Source of the DNA: Candidatus Poribacteria bacterium
Lineage (GTDB): Bacteria; Poribacteria; DTPJ01; WJIO01
Assembly: GCA_014730235.1 (NCBI GenBank)
Contig: WJIO01000306.1
Coordinates: 1 to 49,145, forward strand
Length of the DNA: 49,145 nt
Direction of reading: 5' to 3'
Below, in pieces: positions 33,548 through 40,910 of the stretch. Both the position numbers and the translations under genes were made by a program. The number at the start of each line of letters is the position of its first letter. Within the stretch, counting starts at the first letter, position 1. The notes below the pieces were generated by a model that did not search any database, was not told the origin of the DNA, and was given only the letters and a program-made list of their open reading frames with translations.

Positions 33548-33639
33548 GGTTCTTCTGAATTAAGTTTTATTATATTATAAAGATTGATTAATAAATCGAG
33601 TAATAAGCACTAAAGCTCTATACTTAAATCAGAAGAACC
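33548..33639. repeat. Diverged short inverted-repeat element with GGTTCTTCTGA ends
   Basis: GGTTCTTCTGAATTAAGT (33548-33565) is mirrored, with few mismatches, by ACTTAAATCAGAAGAACC (33622-33639). The first eight bases equal the family 1 ends, but the interior is AT-rich and lacks the ATTCCTGC core. It is probably a related but separate subfamily. It sits between pfkA and the STAS gene stop codon. Confidence 0.65.
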
Positions 33640-33649
33640 ACTTTTTAAA

Positions 33650-33997
33650 CTAGCTAAAACTTTCAACAGCTTCTTCTTTTGTTTCATACATATCAAAAAC
33701 TCTTGCCAGTTTGGTAATTGCTATCAAATTCTGAAGACCTCTTCCAAGACCTGAAAGAACAAGTCTTCCATCCTTTTTCTGGACAGATGTATAAGACGAA
33801 ACAAGTACACCTAAACCTGAGCTGTCCATCATACTTACTTTGTCCAGATCGAGTACTATCATTGGTTTTTCGTCTTCTGGTATTTCAGCCAACCATCCAT
33901 TTATGGCTCTGCGAAGTTCCATACTGGCATCACCAACAATACGTCCCTGAATAGATAAAACTATTATATCGTTTTCTTTTTTGCTATTCACTCTCAT
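33650..33997 (-). CDS. STAS-domain anti-sigma factor antagonist
   Basis: A 115-residue single STAS domain of SpoIIAA/RsbV type. The segment VLDLDKVSMMDSSGLGVLVSSYT carries the conserved phosphorylatable serine in the DSSGLG loop. It would act by binding an anti-sigma/HPK-like kinase in a partner-switching cascade. No RsbW-like kinase or sigma factor is adjacent, so the partner is unknown. AAGGAGAGAG lies before ATG 33997. Confidence 0.88.
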   Translation of the reverse strand: MRVNSKKENDIIVLSIQGRIVGDASMELRRAINGWLAEIPEDEKPMIVLDLDKVSMMDSSGLGVLVSSYTSVQKKDGRLVLSGLGRGLQNLIAITKLARVFDMYETKEEAVESFS

Positions 33998-34211
33998 TTA
34001 TCACTCTCTCCTTAAAAACCTGTATAGAATACTAAAGTGATCGACTATATTATCCCCAAAAACTGGATAGAAAATGAGCCTTTTATTTTAATAGATAATA
34101 CAGGTTGTGAATTAGTTTGTCAAGAGAAAATACACGAATGTCAAGAATATTATTGCTCCTGTTTGCAACGGTCTCTATAATAATGATTAAAGTAAATGGA
34201 CTTTTTCTGTT

Positions 34212-35054
34212 TCAAAAGCTTATATCCATTTCTTTTCCCACAGAGAATACATATTGCCGCGCTAAATCATATTCTTCTGATGAACTGAGATGTTCAAGCA
34301 TCAAAGGCGCGTCCTGCTGTAAGTCTTCCAACTTTCGTAAATATGTATGATAATCCAGGATACCAGTACCTGGTCTGGCTTCATTAATGTGAGTAGTAAG
34401 TTGATTTGTAAGCTGGGAATCTTTGGCATGACAGCTTATTATCCATTGTCCCAGTTTGTCAAAACATTCTTCCAGAAGTCTGATGTTTTCATAATAACGT
34501 CTTGGTGAGTTAATCAGGTTTACCGGATCAAGATGTACAGCAAATCCAGGTCTTTCAACCAATTCTATAAGTTCCAGGAAACTATCAGGACTATCAGGAA
34601 CGGCCCATGGCATCATCTCCAGAGCAAATTTTGCCCTCTTGGGCTTCACCGAATCCAGTATATATCTGACATTTTCAACTGTAAGATCAATACCTTTTTG
34701 TGTCAGGTTGTCCGGGTGCGGCCCATCCCATGCTTCAGGGTTAAACGAACCGGCAATATCAACACAACAAAGAGCACCTACTTCATCGGCCAGAGCCAAC
34801 CTGTCGCACACTTTATCCAGATTATTCTTTCTTTTCTCTTCATCAGGATCCATCAGATTTATCCAGATACCAACCTCCGCTATTGCCACATCGGCTTCTT
34901 TAAATGCTTTTTCTATCTGCCTTATTTTCTGCTGATCCTTAAGCTCAACATGTGGGCAATAAGCAGCCCGATAACCCAATTTTAGATGAGCTCGGGCAAG
35001 TTCTACCGGATCTTCAGATTTAATAAAAACAGGACCACCAAGTCTTATAGCCAT
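34212..35054 (-). CDS. Sugar phosphate isomerase/epimerase-like TIM-barrel protein
   Basis: Xylose-isomerase-like TIM barrel of 280 residues. Likely metal-site residues are in FALEMMPWAV (Glu), FAVHLDPVNLINS (Asp), WIISCHAKDSQ (His) and LMLEHLSSSEEY (Glu). Homologues include inositol catabolism IolE/IolH and ketose 3-epimerases. AAAGGAG precedes ATG 35054. It is divergent from a Gfo/Idh/MocA gene across a 315-base gap carrying a promoter and a palindrome, so the genes at 34212-37838 probably form one sugar or polyol pathway. The exact substrate is unknown. Confidence 0.75.
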   Translation of the reverse strand: MAIRLGGPVFIKSEDPVELARAHLKLGYRAAYCPHVELKDQQKIRQIEKAFKEADVAIAEVGIWINLMDPDEEKRKNNLDKVCDRLALADEVGALCCVDIAGSFNPEAWDGPHPDNLTQKGIDLTVENVRYILDSVKPKRAKFALEMMPWAVPDSPDSFLELIELVERPGFAVHLDPVNLINSPRRYYENIRLLEECFDKLGQWIISCHAKDSQLTNQLTTHINEARPGTGILDYHTYLRKLEDLQQDAPLMLEHLSSSEEYDLARQYVFSVGKEMDISF

Positions 35055-35218
35055 TGGGTATCTCCTTTATAAAAATAGACACAAGTTACGTTTTATTCTA
35101 CCTGAAAAATTAAAAGGAAAACATAAGATGATACAACGATTATAAAGAAGAATAGTCATCAATACAAGGAAATAAATACCCGATCATATTTATACGGTAT
35201 CCAAACTGAAAAACACAT

Positions 35219-35247
35219 TTGACAAACAATGGCTGATCTGTTATTCT
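35219..35247 (+). promoter_or_regulatory. Sigma-70-type promoter of the sugar dehydrogenase genes
   Basis: TTGACA (35219-35224), 17 bases, TATTCT (35242-35247). Predicted start near 35254, with a leader of about 115 nt to ATG 35370. The only other signal noted in the 35055-35369 gap is the palindrome just downstream. Confidence 0.65.
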
Positions 35248-35269
35248 CATACTAATCCTGGCTCATAAC

Positions 35270-35284
35270 CTGGTTCTGAACCAG
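35270..35284. promoter_or_regulatory. Palindromic operator candidate
   Basis: CTGGTTC-T-GAACCAG, a perfect 7-bp dyad around one base, centred about 23 bases after the predicted transcription start. Size and position suit a dimeric repressor of GntR or LacI type. Confidence 0.45.
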
Positions 35285-35369
35285 ATTAATCTCCGTCAAA
35301 TTCCTTTTCAGACAGAGAATAAATAGAGTCTATTTATTACATTTTTATAATTAAAAAAGGAGGCTAATA

Positions 35370-36599
35370 ATGCTAAAAATAGGTATGGTTGGGGCTGGCT
35401 TTGTGGCCGAGTTCCATCGTAAATCACTGGAATCAATTCGTGGTATCGAATTAGCTGGAGTTTGCGCCCTTAAAGGAGCGGAAGAACTTGCTGAACGAGC
35501 CCGTAATGCTGGCCTGGGGGATACAAAAGTATATAAAAGCATAGAAGAGATGTGCAAAGCCGTTGATGTGGCTTGTATTTTTGTTCCAAACTTTGTTCGT
35601 CTTACAATTCTTAAAGAGATTATTGACGCGGTAAAAAATGGTGCAGAATTAAAAGGTATCGTATGCGAAAAACCTCTGGCTCGAAATATGGCCGAAGCTG
35701 ATGAGATGTTGAAACTCGTTAATTCTGTTGGAGTTAAGACGGCTTATTTTGAAAACCAGATACATATGCCTTCTGTAACCAACGCAAGGACACAGCTTAA
35801 AGCATGTGAAAAATCAATGGGTTCTGTGCATCTTACCCGAAGCGCCGAAGAGCACGGAGGCCCTCATGAACCCTGGTTCTGGGATCCCACAAGACAGGGC
35901 GGCGGCGTATGGTGTGATATGGGATGTCACAGCATAGCAGTTGGCATGTATATGCTCACCCCCAGCGGCAAAGCCCCCGATCACCTAAAACCCCTCTGGA
36001 TCAGCGGTAACATGGCCCTGTTGAAATGGGGTAAAGAACCCTGGAAAAGCCAGCTTAAGGAAAAAGGCGTTGATTATGATGTGACCCCAGCCGAAGACTA
36101 TGCTCTGGTTACTGCCATGTTTGAAGACCCGGAAACAGGTGTAAAAGGTGTTGCTCAGGCCACCGACTCATGGATGTATGATGCTCCCGGTCTGAGACTT
36201 CTCATGGAAGCCTTTGGCCCCGGTTATTCTTACACCGTTAACTCCCTTGATTCCCCGGCTGGTATATTCATCAGCGACGCTGCCGCTGATGCCATTGCCG
36301 ACAGCGAACTGGCCCTGGAAAAAGCTCAGGCAACCCGCGGCGCTTTAGTCCTTCAGCCCAATGAACCTGATCTATACGGTTATGTAGGTGAATGGAAAGA
36401 TGCTATCGCCGCCTTTGAAAAAGGTGAAGACGCTCTGCTTAACTTTGAGTATGGTCGTATGATCACCATGCTGATTATGGCCGGTTATATGTCCCACGAA
36501 AAAGGAAAGGTTCTTGACCTGACTGATCCGAAGGTTATGGAAGAATTAAAGACCTACGTCCCCAAAATTCAGCAGGGAAAAGGTTCAGAAATACTCTAA
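35370..36599 (+). CDS. Gfo/Idh/MocA-family oxidoreductase
   Basis: NAD(P)-dependent sugar or polyol dehydrogenase of 409 residues. The Rossmann motif is IGMVGAGFVAEFHRKSL. EKPLARNMAEADEM carries the conserved lysine, and the substrate-site segment is QGGGVWCDMGCHSIAVGMYML. AAGGAGG (35357-35363) is well placed before ATG 35370. It is 78 bases upstream of a xylose-isomerase homologue on the same strand, with a hairpin between them. In this family substrates range from glucose and inositol to glycosides; none can be named here. Confidence 0.87.
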   Translation: MLKIGMVGAGFVAEFHRKSLESIRGIELAGVCALKGAEELAERARNAGLGDTKVYKSIEEMCKAVDVACIFVPNFVRLTILKEIIDAVKNGAELKGIVCEKPLARNMAEADEMLKLVNSVGVKTAYFENQIHMPSVTNARTQLKACEKSMGSVHLTRSAEEHGGPHEPWFWDPTRQGGGVWCDMGCHSIAVGMYMLTPSGKAPDHLKPLWISGNMALLKWGKEPWKSQLKEKGVDYDVTPAEDYALVTAMFEDPETGVKGVAQATDSWMYDAPGLRLLMEAFGPGYSYTVNSLDSPAGIFISDAAADAIADSELALEKAQATRGALVLQPNEPDLYGYVGEWKDAIAAFEKGEDALLNFEYGRMITMLIMAGYMSHEKGKVLDLTDPKVMEELKTYVPKIQQGKGSEIL

Positions 36600-36617
36600 T
36601 ATAGACCTTTGAAATTC

Positions 36618-36651
36618 AATTAGCCACGATTCATTTAAATCGTGGCTAATT
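36618..36651 (+). other. Intercistronic hairpin, 14-bp perfect stem
   Basis: AATTAGCCACGATT (36618-36631) and its complement (36638-36651) with a 6-base loop. It lies between the dehydrogenase stop and the ribosome site (AGATAGGAGAAA) of the next gene, with no T-run. It may set the relative mRNA stability of the two cistrons. Confidence 0.6.
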
Positions 36652-36677
36652 CTATCTTAGATAGGAGAAATTGAGAA

Positions 36678-37838
36678 ATGGATAAAAAAATTATGATGCC
36701 GGAGGAGATATGGCCCGATAAACATAATCACAATATGGATGCCTTTTCCTTTGGCGTATGGAATATGAATTCCGGTGGTGGGCGATTCTTCAAAGCCAAC
36801 CGGGAATGGATTTCCACAGCTAAAAAGCTGGATTTACTGGCTGACGCAGGTGTAGAATACATCGAAGCCCATGATTCGGATATTCTTGACCTGGTTCTGG
36901 GCGAAGAAGCCCAAAATATAGTGGGCTATCCTGAAGATATGAGCGAATCACAGAAGATGGACTTGCTCATGAAAGCCGCCCATAAATTCAACGATGAATT
37001 GAAATCACACAACCAGAAATGCGGCGCTTTCACCATGAACTTATTCAATTCTGAAAAGGAATGGAACTACGGTAACTACGGTTCTGAAATGGACGAAGTG
37101 CGCCAACTAGCCATGCAGAGGACATCATTTGGTATTGACATAGCTGTCGAAGTGCTAAATGCTCAGGTCTATATCTACTGGGTTGGAACTAACGGCACTG
37201 ACGGTCTGCTTTCGGCTTTCCATCCCAAGCGCATCCGCAGAACCCGAGAAGCGTTGATAGAGATCATGGACAAAGCCGTTGAGAAACACGGTGATAAGAT
37301 GTGCCCCTTCGCCTTTGAGCCAAAACCTGAAGAGCCAAAATTTAAGATGTATTACGGTACAGCCGCATCAGCTTTAGCCTGCGTTTTTCGTATCACAGTG
37401 GAACGACCGGAATTAGGCAAGATGATGGGACTAAACATCGAAGTGGCCCACAGCCTTATGGGCAAGACCGACCCAGCTATGGACTACGGTGAAGCTCTGG
37501 AAGCCGGAAAGCTCTTTCACATCCACGAAAACGCCCAGGGCGAACCGGCTTATGACCGGGACCTGGCTGCCGGTGACGACAGTATGGTAAGTCTTATTGA
37601 CCGCATGTGGCAGCTTAAGGTAGGCGAATACAAGGGCCTGCTGGGTGCTGATGTCCAACCCTTGCCCCAGGATCGTGACGACCAGATGTCTGCAACTATA
37701 GTCAGAACAAAACGCCGGGTAACATGGGCAATAGAACAGGCTAGAAAGCTGGACGATTCAGTCATGGCCGAACTTCATTCAAAACACGATCAGGCCGGTG
37801 TGCTGGATTATCTGGATGCTACGGTTTTTTCCATGTAA
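36678..37838 (+). CDS. Xylose isomerase-family protein with an altered metal ligand
   Basis: A 386-residue TIM barrel with the layout of the short (actinobacterial-type) xylose isomerases. Conserved elements are FSFGVWNM, the catalytic-base loop EAHDSDILD (His54/Asp57 of the Streptomyces enzyme), FEPKPEEPKF (Glu181/Lys183), LNIEVAHSLM (Glu217/His220), YDRDL (Asp255/Asp257) and LLGADVQPLPQDR (Asp287 region). In the segment KLFHIHENAQGEPAYDRDL, the metal-1 ligand Asp245 is replaced by His. It probably isomerises an aldose/ketose pair, perhaps not xylose; no xylulokinase gene is present. It is co-directional with the Gfo/Idh/MocA gene. Confidence 0.75.
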   Translation: MDKKIMMPEEIWPDKHNHNMDAFSFGVWNMNSGGGRFFKANREWISTAKKLDLLADAGVEYIEAHDSDILDLVLGEEAQNIVGYPEDMSESQKMDLLMKAAHKFNDELKSHNQKCGAFTMNLFNSEKEWNYGNYGSEMDEVRQLAMQRTSFGIDIAVEVLNAQVYIYWVGTNGTDGLLSAFHPKRIRRTREALIEIMDKAVEKHGDKMCPFAFEPKPEEPKFKMYYGTAASALACVFRITVERPELGKMMGLNIEVAHSLMGKTDPAMDYGEALEAGKLFHIHENAQGEPAYDRDLAAGDDSMVSLIDRMWQLKVGEYKGLLGADVQPLPQDRDDQMSATIVRTKRRVTWAIEQARKLDDSVMAELHSKHDQAGVLDYLDATVFSM

Positions 37839-37846
37839 TATTGACT

Positions 37847-37880
37847 TAAAGACAATGGAAAATATTTTCCATTGTCTTTA
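37847..37880 (+). terminator. 34-bp perfect palindrome, probable terminator
   Basis: TAAAGACAATGGAAAAT followed directly by its complement, starting 8 bases after the xylose-isomerase-like stop. The 17-bp stem can end transcription in combination with its AT-rich apex, although no long T-run follows. Confidence 0.6.
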
Positions 37881-37985
37881 CATAGTTATTCAGGGAGTGA
37901 GGGAACTTCAAAATCATTATATGTGTATAAAACGTATAAATTTACAGATAAATAGTTATAATGCCGGTTTTTTAAGACTTTTGGG

Positions 37986-38014
37986 TTGACACTTCAAAAA
38001 TCGTATGGTATTCT
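37986..38014 (+). promoter_or_regulatory. Sigma-70-type promoter of the candidate RiPP operon
   Basis: TTGACA (37986-37991), 17 bases, TATTCT (38009-38014), the same box sequences as the promoter at 35219. Predicted start near 38021. The leader before the precursor ATG is about 280 nt and includes a CGTTTTT/AAAAACG hairpin (38094-38111). Confidence 0.68.
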
Positions 38015-38245
38015 TTATTACTGGAGGATTGTTTTTTCTGCAAACATTTTTAACTTAGGTCGAATTGTATTTAAATTTCGTCCAGATATAAAGCGTTTTT
38101 ACACAAAAACGTAATATAGTGTTTGTGATTTTCTGCTAATATGCACTGGGGATATTGGCTTTGTTTTGCAATTACTAAATGAAGCTGAAGTTACATAGTT
38201 TTTGGGGAAAACTGTGTATAGTTTATCAAAGGATATAGATATATA

Positions 38246-38300
38246 AAGGAGGAGGTATATAAGAAGCGATATCCCGTCGTTTTGTATATACCGGATTAAC
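38246..38300 (+). promoter_or_regulatory. Structured ribosome-loading leader: distant Shine-Dalgarno bridged by a hairpin
   Basis: AAGGAGGAGG (38246-38255) is the only strong ribosome site, but it lies about 45 bases before ATG 38301. GGTATATA (38254-38261) and TATATACC (38285-38292) can pair exactly, looping out 23 bases. The paired form places GGAGGA about 8 bases from the ATG. No ATG, GTG or TTG stands in the precursor frame between the site and 38301. Confidence 0.6.
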
Positions 38301-38663
38301 ATGGACAGACGTACATTTATGAAAAAAGTTGGTGAATTTGCCAAAATCTCTGTCGCAGGAGTAACTTTGAGCAAATTACAAACAGCCGCTATAGCCACAG
38401 GCTTGGCAGGCGCATTGGGTAGTTGCGACCGTAATGGCGGTTCAGTGGCAGGACCTGAAGATAGTGCTAAGTTCAGTCCACCTTGTACTAATCACATTTG
38501 TTCAAATCAGTATTCCTGTTCAGGTGATGAATTTGTATGCACAAACGTGTTTACATGCAGGGATGATTATGAATGTCAGGCCCTAATTTTTTCCTGTTCA
38601 AGCAATTTTGAATGTTCAGGAAGTTACACTTTACCGCATGATCAGGGTGGAACCCCCGGTTAA
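38301..38663 (+). CDS. Candidate RiPP precursor: Tat/lipoprotein leader plus eight-cysteine core
   Basis: A 120-residue protein. MDRRTFMKKVGEFAKISVAGVTL is a Tat-like signal (RRTFMK). The hydrophobic stretch ends ALGSC, a lipobox-like site at Cys42. After a Gly/Asp-rich spacer, the core (62-105) has eight cysteines at 62, 67, 73, 80, 86, 92, 99 and 105, spaced x4, x5, x6, x5, x5, x6, x5. From the third onward each is preceded two positions earlier by Tyr or Phe (YSC, FVC, FTC, YEC, FSC, FEC). Such periodic Cys cores next to a radical SAM/SPASM enzyme are typical of thioether-bridged RiPPs (sactipeptide or ranthipeptide type). The specific family is not recognised. The tail LPHDQGGTPG may be a follower. 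A metal-binding Tat lipoprotein is an alternative. Confidence 0.7.
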   Translation: MDRRTFMKKVGEFAKISVAGVTLSKLQTAAIATGLAGALGSCDRNGGSVAGPEDSAKFSPPCTNHICSNQYSCSGDEFVCTNVFTCRDDYECQALIFSCSSNFECSGSYTLPHDQGGTPG

Positions 38664-38841
38664 AATTACTTATTTACATTAAATAGTATGGGATATACGT
38701 TCCCAATCAAAATTGAATCTACATATAGAAATCAGGAATGCTTATCGCCTGTTTATTCCATGATTAGACTTCTCTATATATGGTTATTCAAGCATTATTA
38801 GTATGTCTACTTTTATGTCAGGATAGATAAAGACTATTAAA

Positions 38842-40125
38842 ATGGCATCAAATAAAAACCTAATTAAAGTTGACTCTGATAAATATATATCCCATATTAA
38901 CAACACTCTTACCCATCTTTGGCAAAACGAAATATCAAACACATCAAAAAGCCAGATAATCTCACAACTTACAGACCTTTTAAAGCAGCAGAAAATTGAA
39001 TATGTAACTCCTGATGATATAAATCTTATTATAACTTCAGCGATTAGCAAAGCTTTTATGCACCCGTTGAATTATATGGAGTTATTTCTTACCGAAAATT
39101 GCAATCTGCGATGCGATTATTGCTTTGTTCATGGTAAGAATGAGTTTAATCGCATGACACAGAAAGTCGCCTTTGAGGCTGTAGACCTCTTAATATCTGA
39201 ATCGGGACATAATAAAACCCTCGATATTGTATTTTTTGGGGGTGAGCCGCTGCTGGAATCAGATTTAATCAGGAGTGTTGTTGAATATGCAGAACCAAAA
39301 GCGGCTTCCATAGATAAAAAGATTAATTTCAGCGCGACCACAAACGGAACCATTTTTGATGAAGATATTCTAAAATTAAGTCAGGGAAGGATCAATTATC
39401 TCATAAGCATGGATGGTGATAGAGAAACTCATGATCAGCATCGCAGGGATACATCGGGAGTAGGCTCTTATGACACAATTACCGAAAAGCTGGATATGGT
39501 AAAAAGCTATCAACCCTGGCTTGGTGTAAGGATGACTGTTTATCCCGATACAGCCAATAAACTTGAATATAATGTATCCCATCTTTTTTCCCTGGGTTTT
39601 AATCAATTTATAATCTGTCCCTCATACGGCCCCTACTGGAGCGAAGATGCAATATCTGAATATGAATCCCAGTTGGATAAGGTTGGTATCTTCTATTTAA
39701 ACAAAAAGCGAGAAAAAGCTCCTATTAGAATGACCTTTTTTGAAAGCGATTCCAACTCCCGGTTTTGTGTTTCCAACATATGGGGATGCCACGCCGGTAG
39801 AAACGCCGTTACCGTTGCTACCAATGGAAACCTGTATCCATGCAGTAAATTTATCGGCCTTGGAAAATCAAAGCGGGAAACCTACTGCTTTGGTAATGTA
39901 TCCACCGGCATAACAGACCTGGAAATACGCGACGAGTTTGAAAATATTGGAGCAAACATCTGGGAAGAGTGCAAAATCTGTGATGCTGCGGATTACTGCA
40001 CCGGTGGATGCCCTGCCAATAATTACAATGATACGGGTAGTGTATCTCAACCCTCACCCTTTGATTGTCAATTAGCAAGGCTAAACCGAAGAGTGCTTAA
40101 GAGATTTGAAAAGGCATTGGACTAA
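38842..40125 (+). CDS. Radical SAM/SPASM peptide maturase
   Basis: Cytoplasmic 427-residue Fe-S enzyme, probably modifying the Cys-rich peptide encoded just upstream. The radical SAM motif is ENCNLRCDYC (C87, C91, C94), with the SAM-binding segment FFGGEPLLES (133-136) and ISMDGDRETHDQHR. The SPASM domain is complete: C316-x12-G329-x4-C334, then C377-x2-C380-x5-C386-x3-C390 and C409, ligating two auxiliary [4Fe-4S] clusters. Residues 1-75 are an extra helical N-terminal region that could bind the leader peptide; I cannot confirm an RRE fold. Anaerobic sulfatase maturases share this layout, but no sulfatase is present. A 178-base gap with a small TGGGA/TCCCA hairpin precedes it. Confidence 0.85.
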   Translation: MASNKNLIKVDSDKYISHINNTLTHLWQNEISNTSKSQIISQLTDLLKQQKIEYVTPDDINLIITSAISKAFMHPLNYMELFLTENCNLRCDYCFVHGKNEFNRMTQKVAFEAVDLLISESGHNKTLDIVFFGGEPLLESDLIRSVVEYAEPKAASIDKKINFSATTNGTIFDEDILKLSQGRINYLISMDGDRETHDQHRRDTSGVGSYDTITEKLDMVKSYQPWLGVRMTVYPDTANKLEYNVSHLFSLGFNQFIICPSYGPYWSEDAISEYESQLDKVGIFYLNKKREKAPIRMTFFESDSNSRFCVSNIWGCHAGRNAVTVATNGNLYPCSKFIGLGKSKRETYCFGNVSTGITDLEIRDEFENIGANIWEECKICDAADYCTGGCPANNYNDTGSVSQPSPFDCQLARLNRRVLKRFEKALD

Positions 40126-40142
40126 TAAATACAGGTTAAAGG

Positions 40143-40856
40143 ATGAAGCATATAAAACTAATTATTTTGACAACTATAGTAATATTAATATCACCGATCT
40201 TTCAGGTTTATGCTTTATCCCTTACCGGCTCCAATGGTCTTTTGTATATACCAACAGCCCAAATGCAGAATGACAGGCATGTAAAAATTGGTATGACATG
40301 GCTTAATAAAGAAAGCTTTGCCTATGGTGAAGGTAAATATAACGGTCTGGCTTCCTTTGCAACCATAGGGTATCTACCATTTATGGAGATCAGTTTGAGA
40401 CTTACAAGAAAACTGGATTTTCCCGAAATACAGGCTCTGGGCGACAGGATGATTATAATCAGAATAAGACCTATAAAAGAAGGACGCGTATATCCTGCTG
40501 TTGTTTTCGGAGCACATGATTTTATCTGGTCAGTACCCGAATCACCCACCAATGAGTTTAACGCCCTTTATGCTGTTGCATCAAAGACTTTAGTTCTGGA
40601 ATCCGTCATTAATAAAATGGGACTCCATCTGGGATATGGAAGCGATTTAATAAAGGCAAAACATCGGGAATTTGTTGGTCTATTTGGGGGAGTAGATCTT
40701 TATTTCACTCCCAATATAGCTCTCATGATGGAACATGATTCCAGTCGTTTCAACTGGGGAGCAAAGCTATCTTTGTTTAACAAATTGGAAGTTGTAGCCG
40801 CTCTTCTAGATTTCAGTGTCTTTTCGGCGGGTATGAATTTTAGATTTTCTATTTGA
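40143..40856 (+). CDS. YjbH-like outer-membrane beta-barrel protein
   Basis: A 237-residue secreted protein. Signal MKHIKLIILTTIVILISPIFQVYA. The mature part opens LSLTGSNGLLYIPTAQMQNDRHVKIGMTWLN, close to the start of YjbH/exopolysaccharide-type barrels (TGxxGLIxxPTA). Alternating amphipathic strands follow, and it ends MNFRFSI, an outer-membrane insertion-type terminal Phe/Ile. It is 17 bases after the radical SAM gene and therefore probably in the same operon. It may anchor, export or receive the modified peptide. It could instead be a generic surface protein. Confidence 0.7.
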   Translation: MKHIKLIILTTIVILISPIFQVYALSLTGSNGLLYIPTAQMQNDRHVKIGMTWLNKESFAYGEGKYNGLASFATIGYLPFMEISLRLTRKLDFPEIQALGDRMIIIRIRPIKEGRVYPAVVFGAHDFIWSVPESPTNEFNALYAVASKTLVLESVINKMGLHLGYGSDLIKAKHREFVGLFGGVDLYFTPNIALMMEHDSSRFNWGAKLSLFNKLEVVAALLDFSVFSAGMNFRFSI

Positions 40857-40880
40857 TTTAACAGAAATAGGAACTTTATG

Positions 40881-40910
40881 TTCTTCCGGGTTTAGTGTGG
40901 TTATAATTGA
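40881..40910. repeat. Family 1 solo terminal repeat that supplies the tlyA stop codon
   Basis: TTCTTCCGGGTTTAGTGTGG followed by TTATAATTGA is identical to one end of copy D. The opposite end and core are missing. The convergent genes at 40143-40856 (+) and tlyA (-) meet here, and the tlyA TAA is at 40901-40903 within the repeat. Confidence 0.75.

Noticed and set aside
38842-40125. Anaerobic sulfatase-maturating enzyme.
   Set aside because: The SPASM layout fits, but no sulfatase is in the window and the adjacent gene is a Cys-periodic small protein, so a peptide maturase is more likely.
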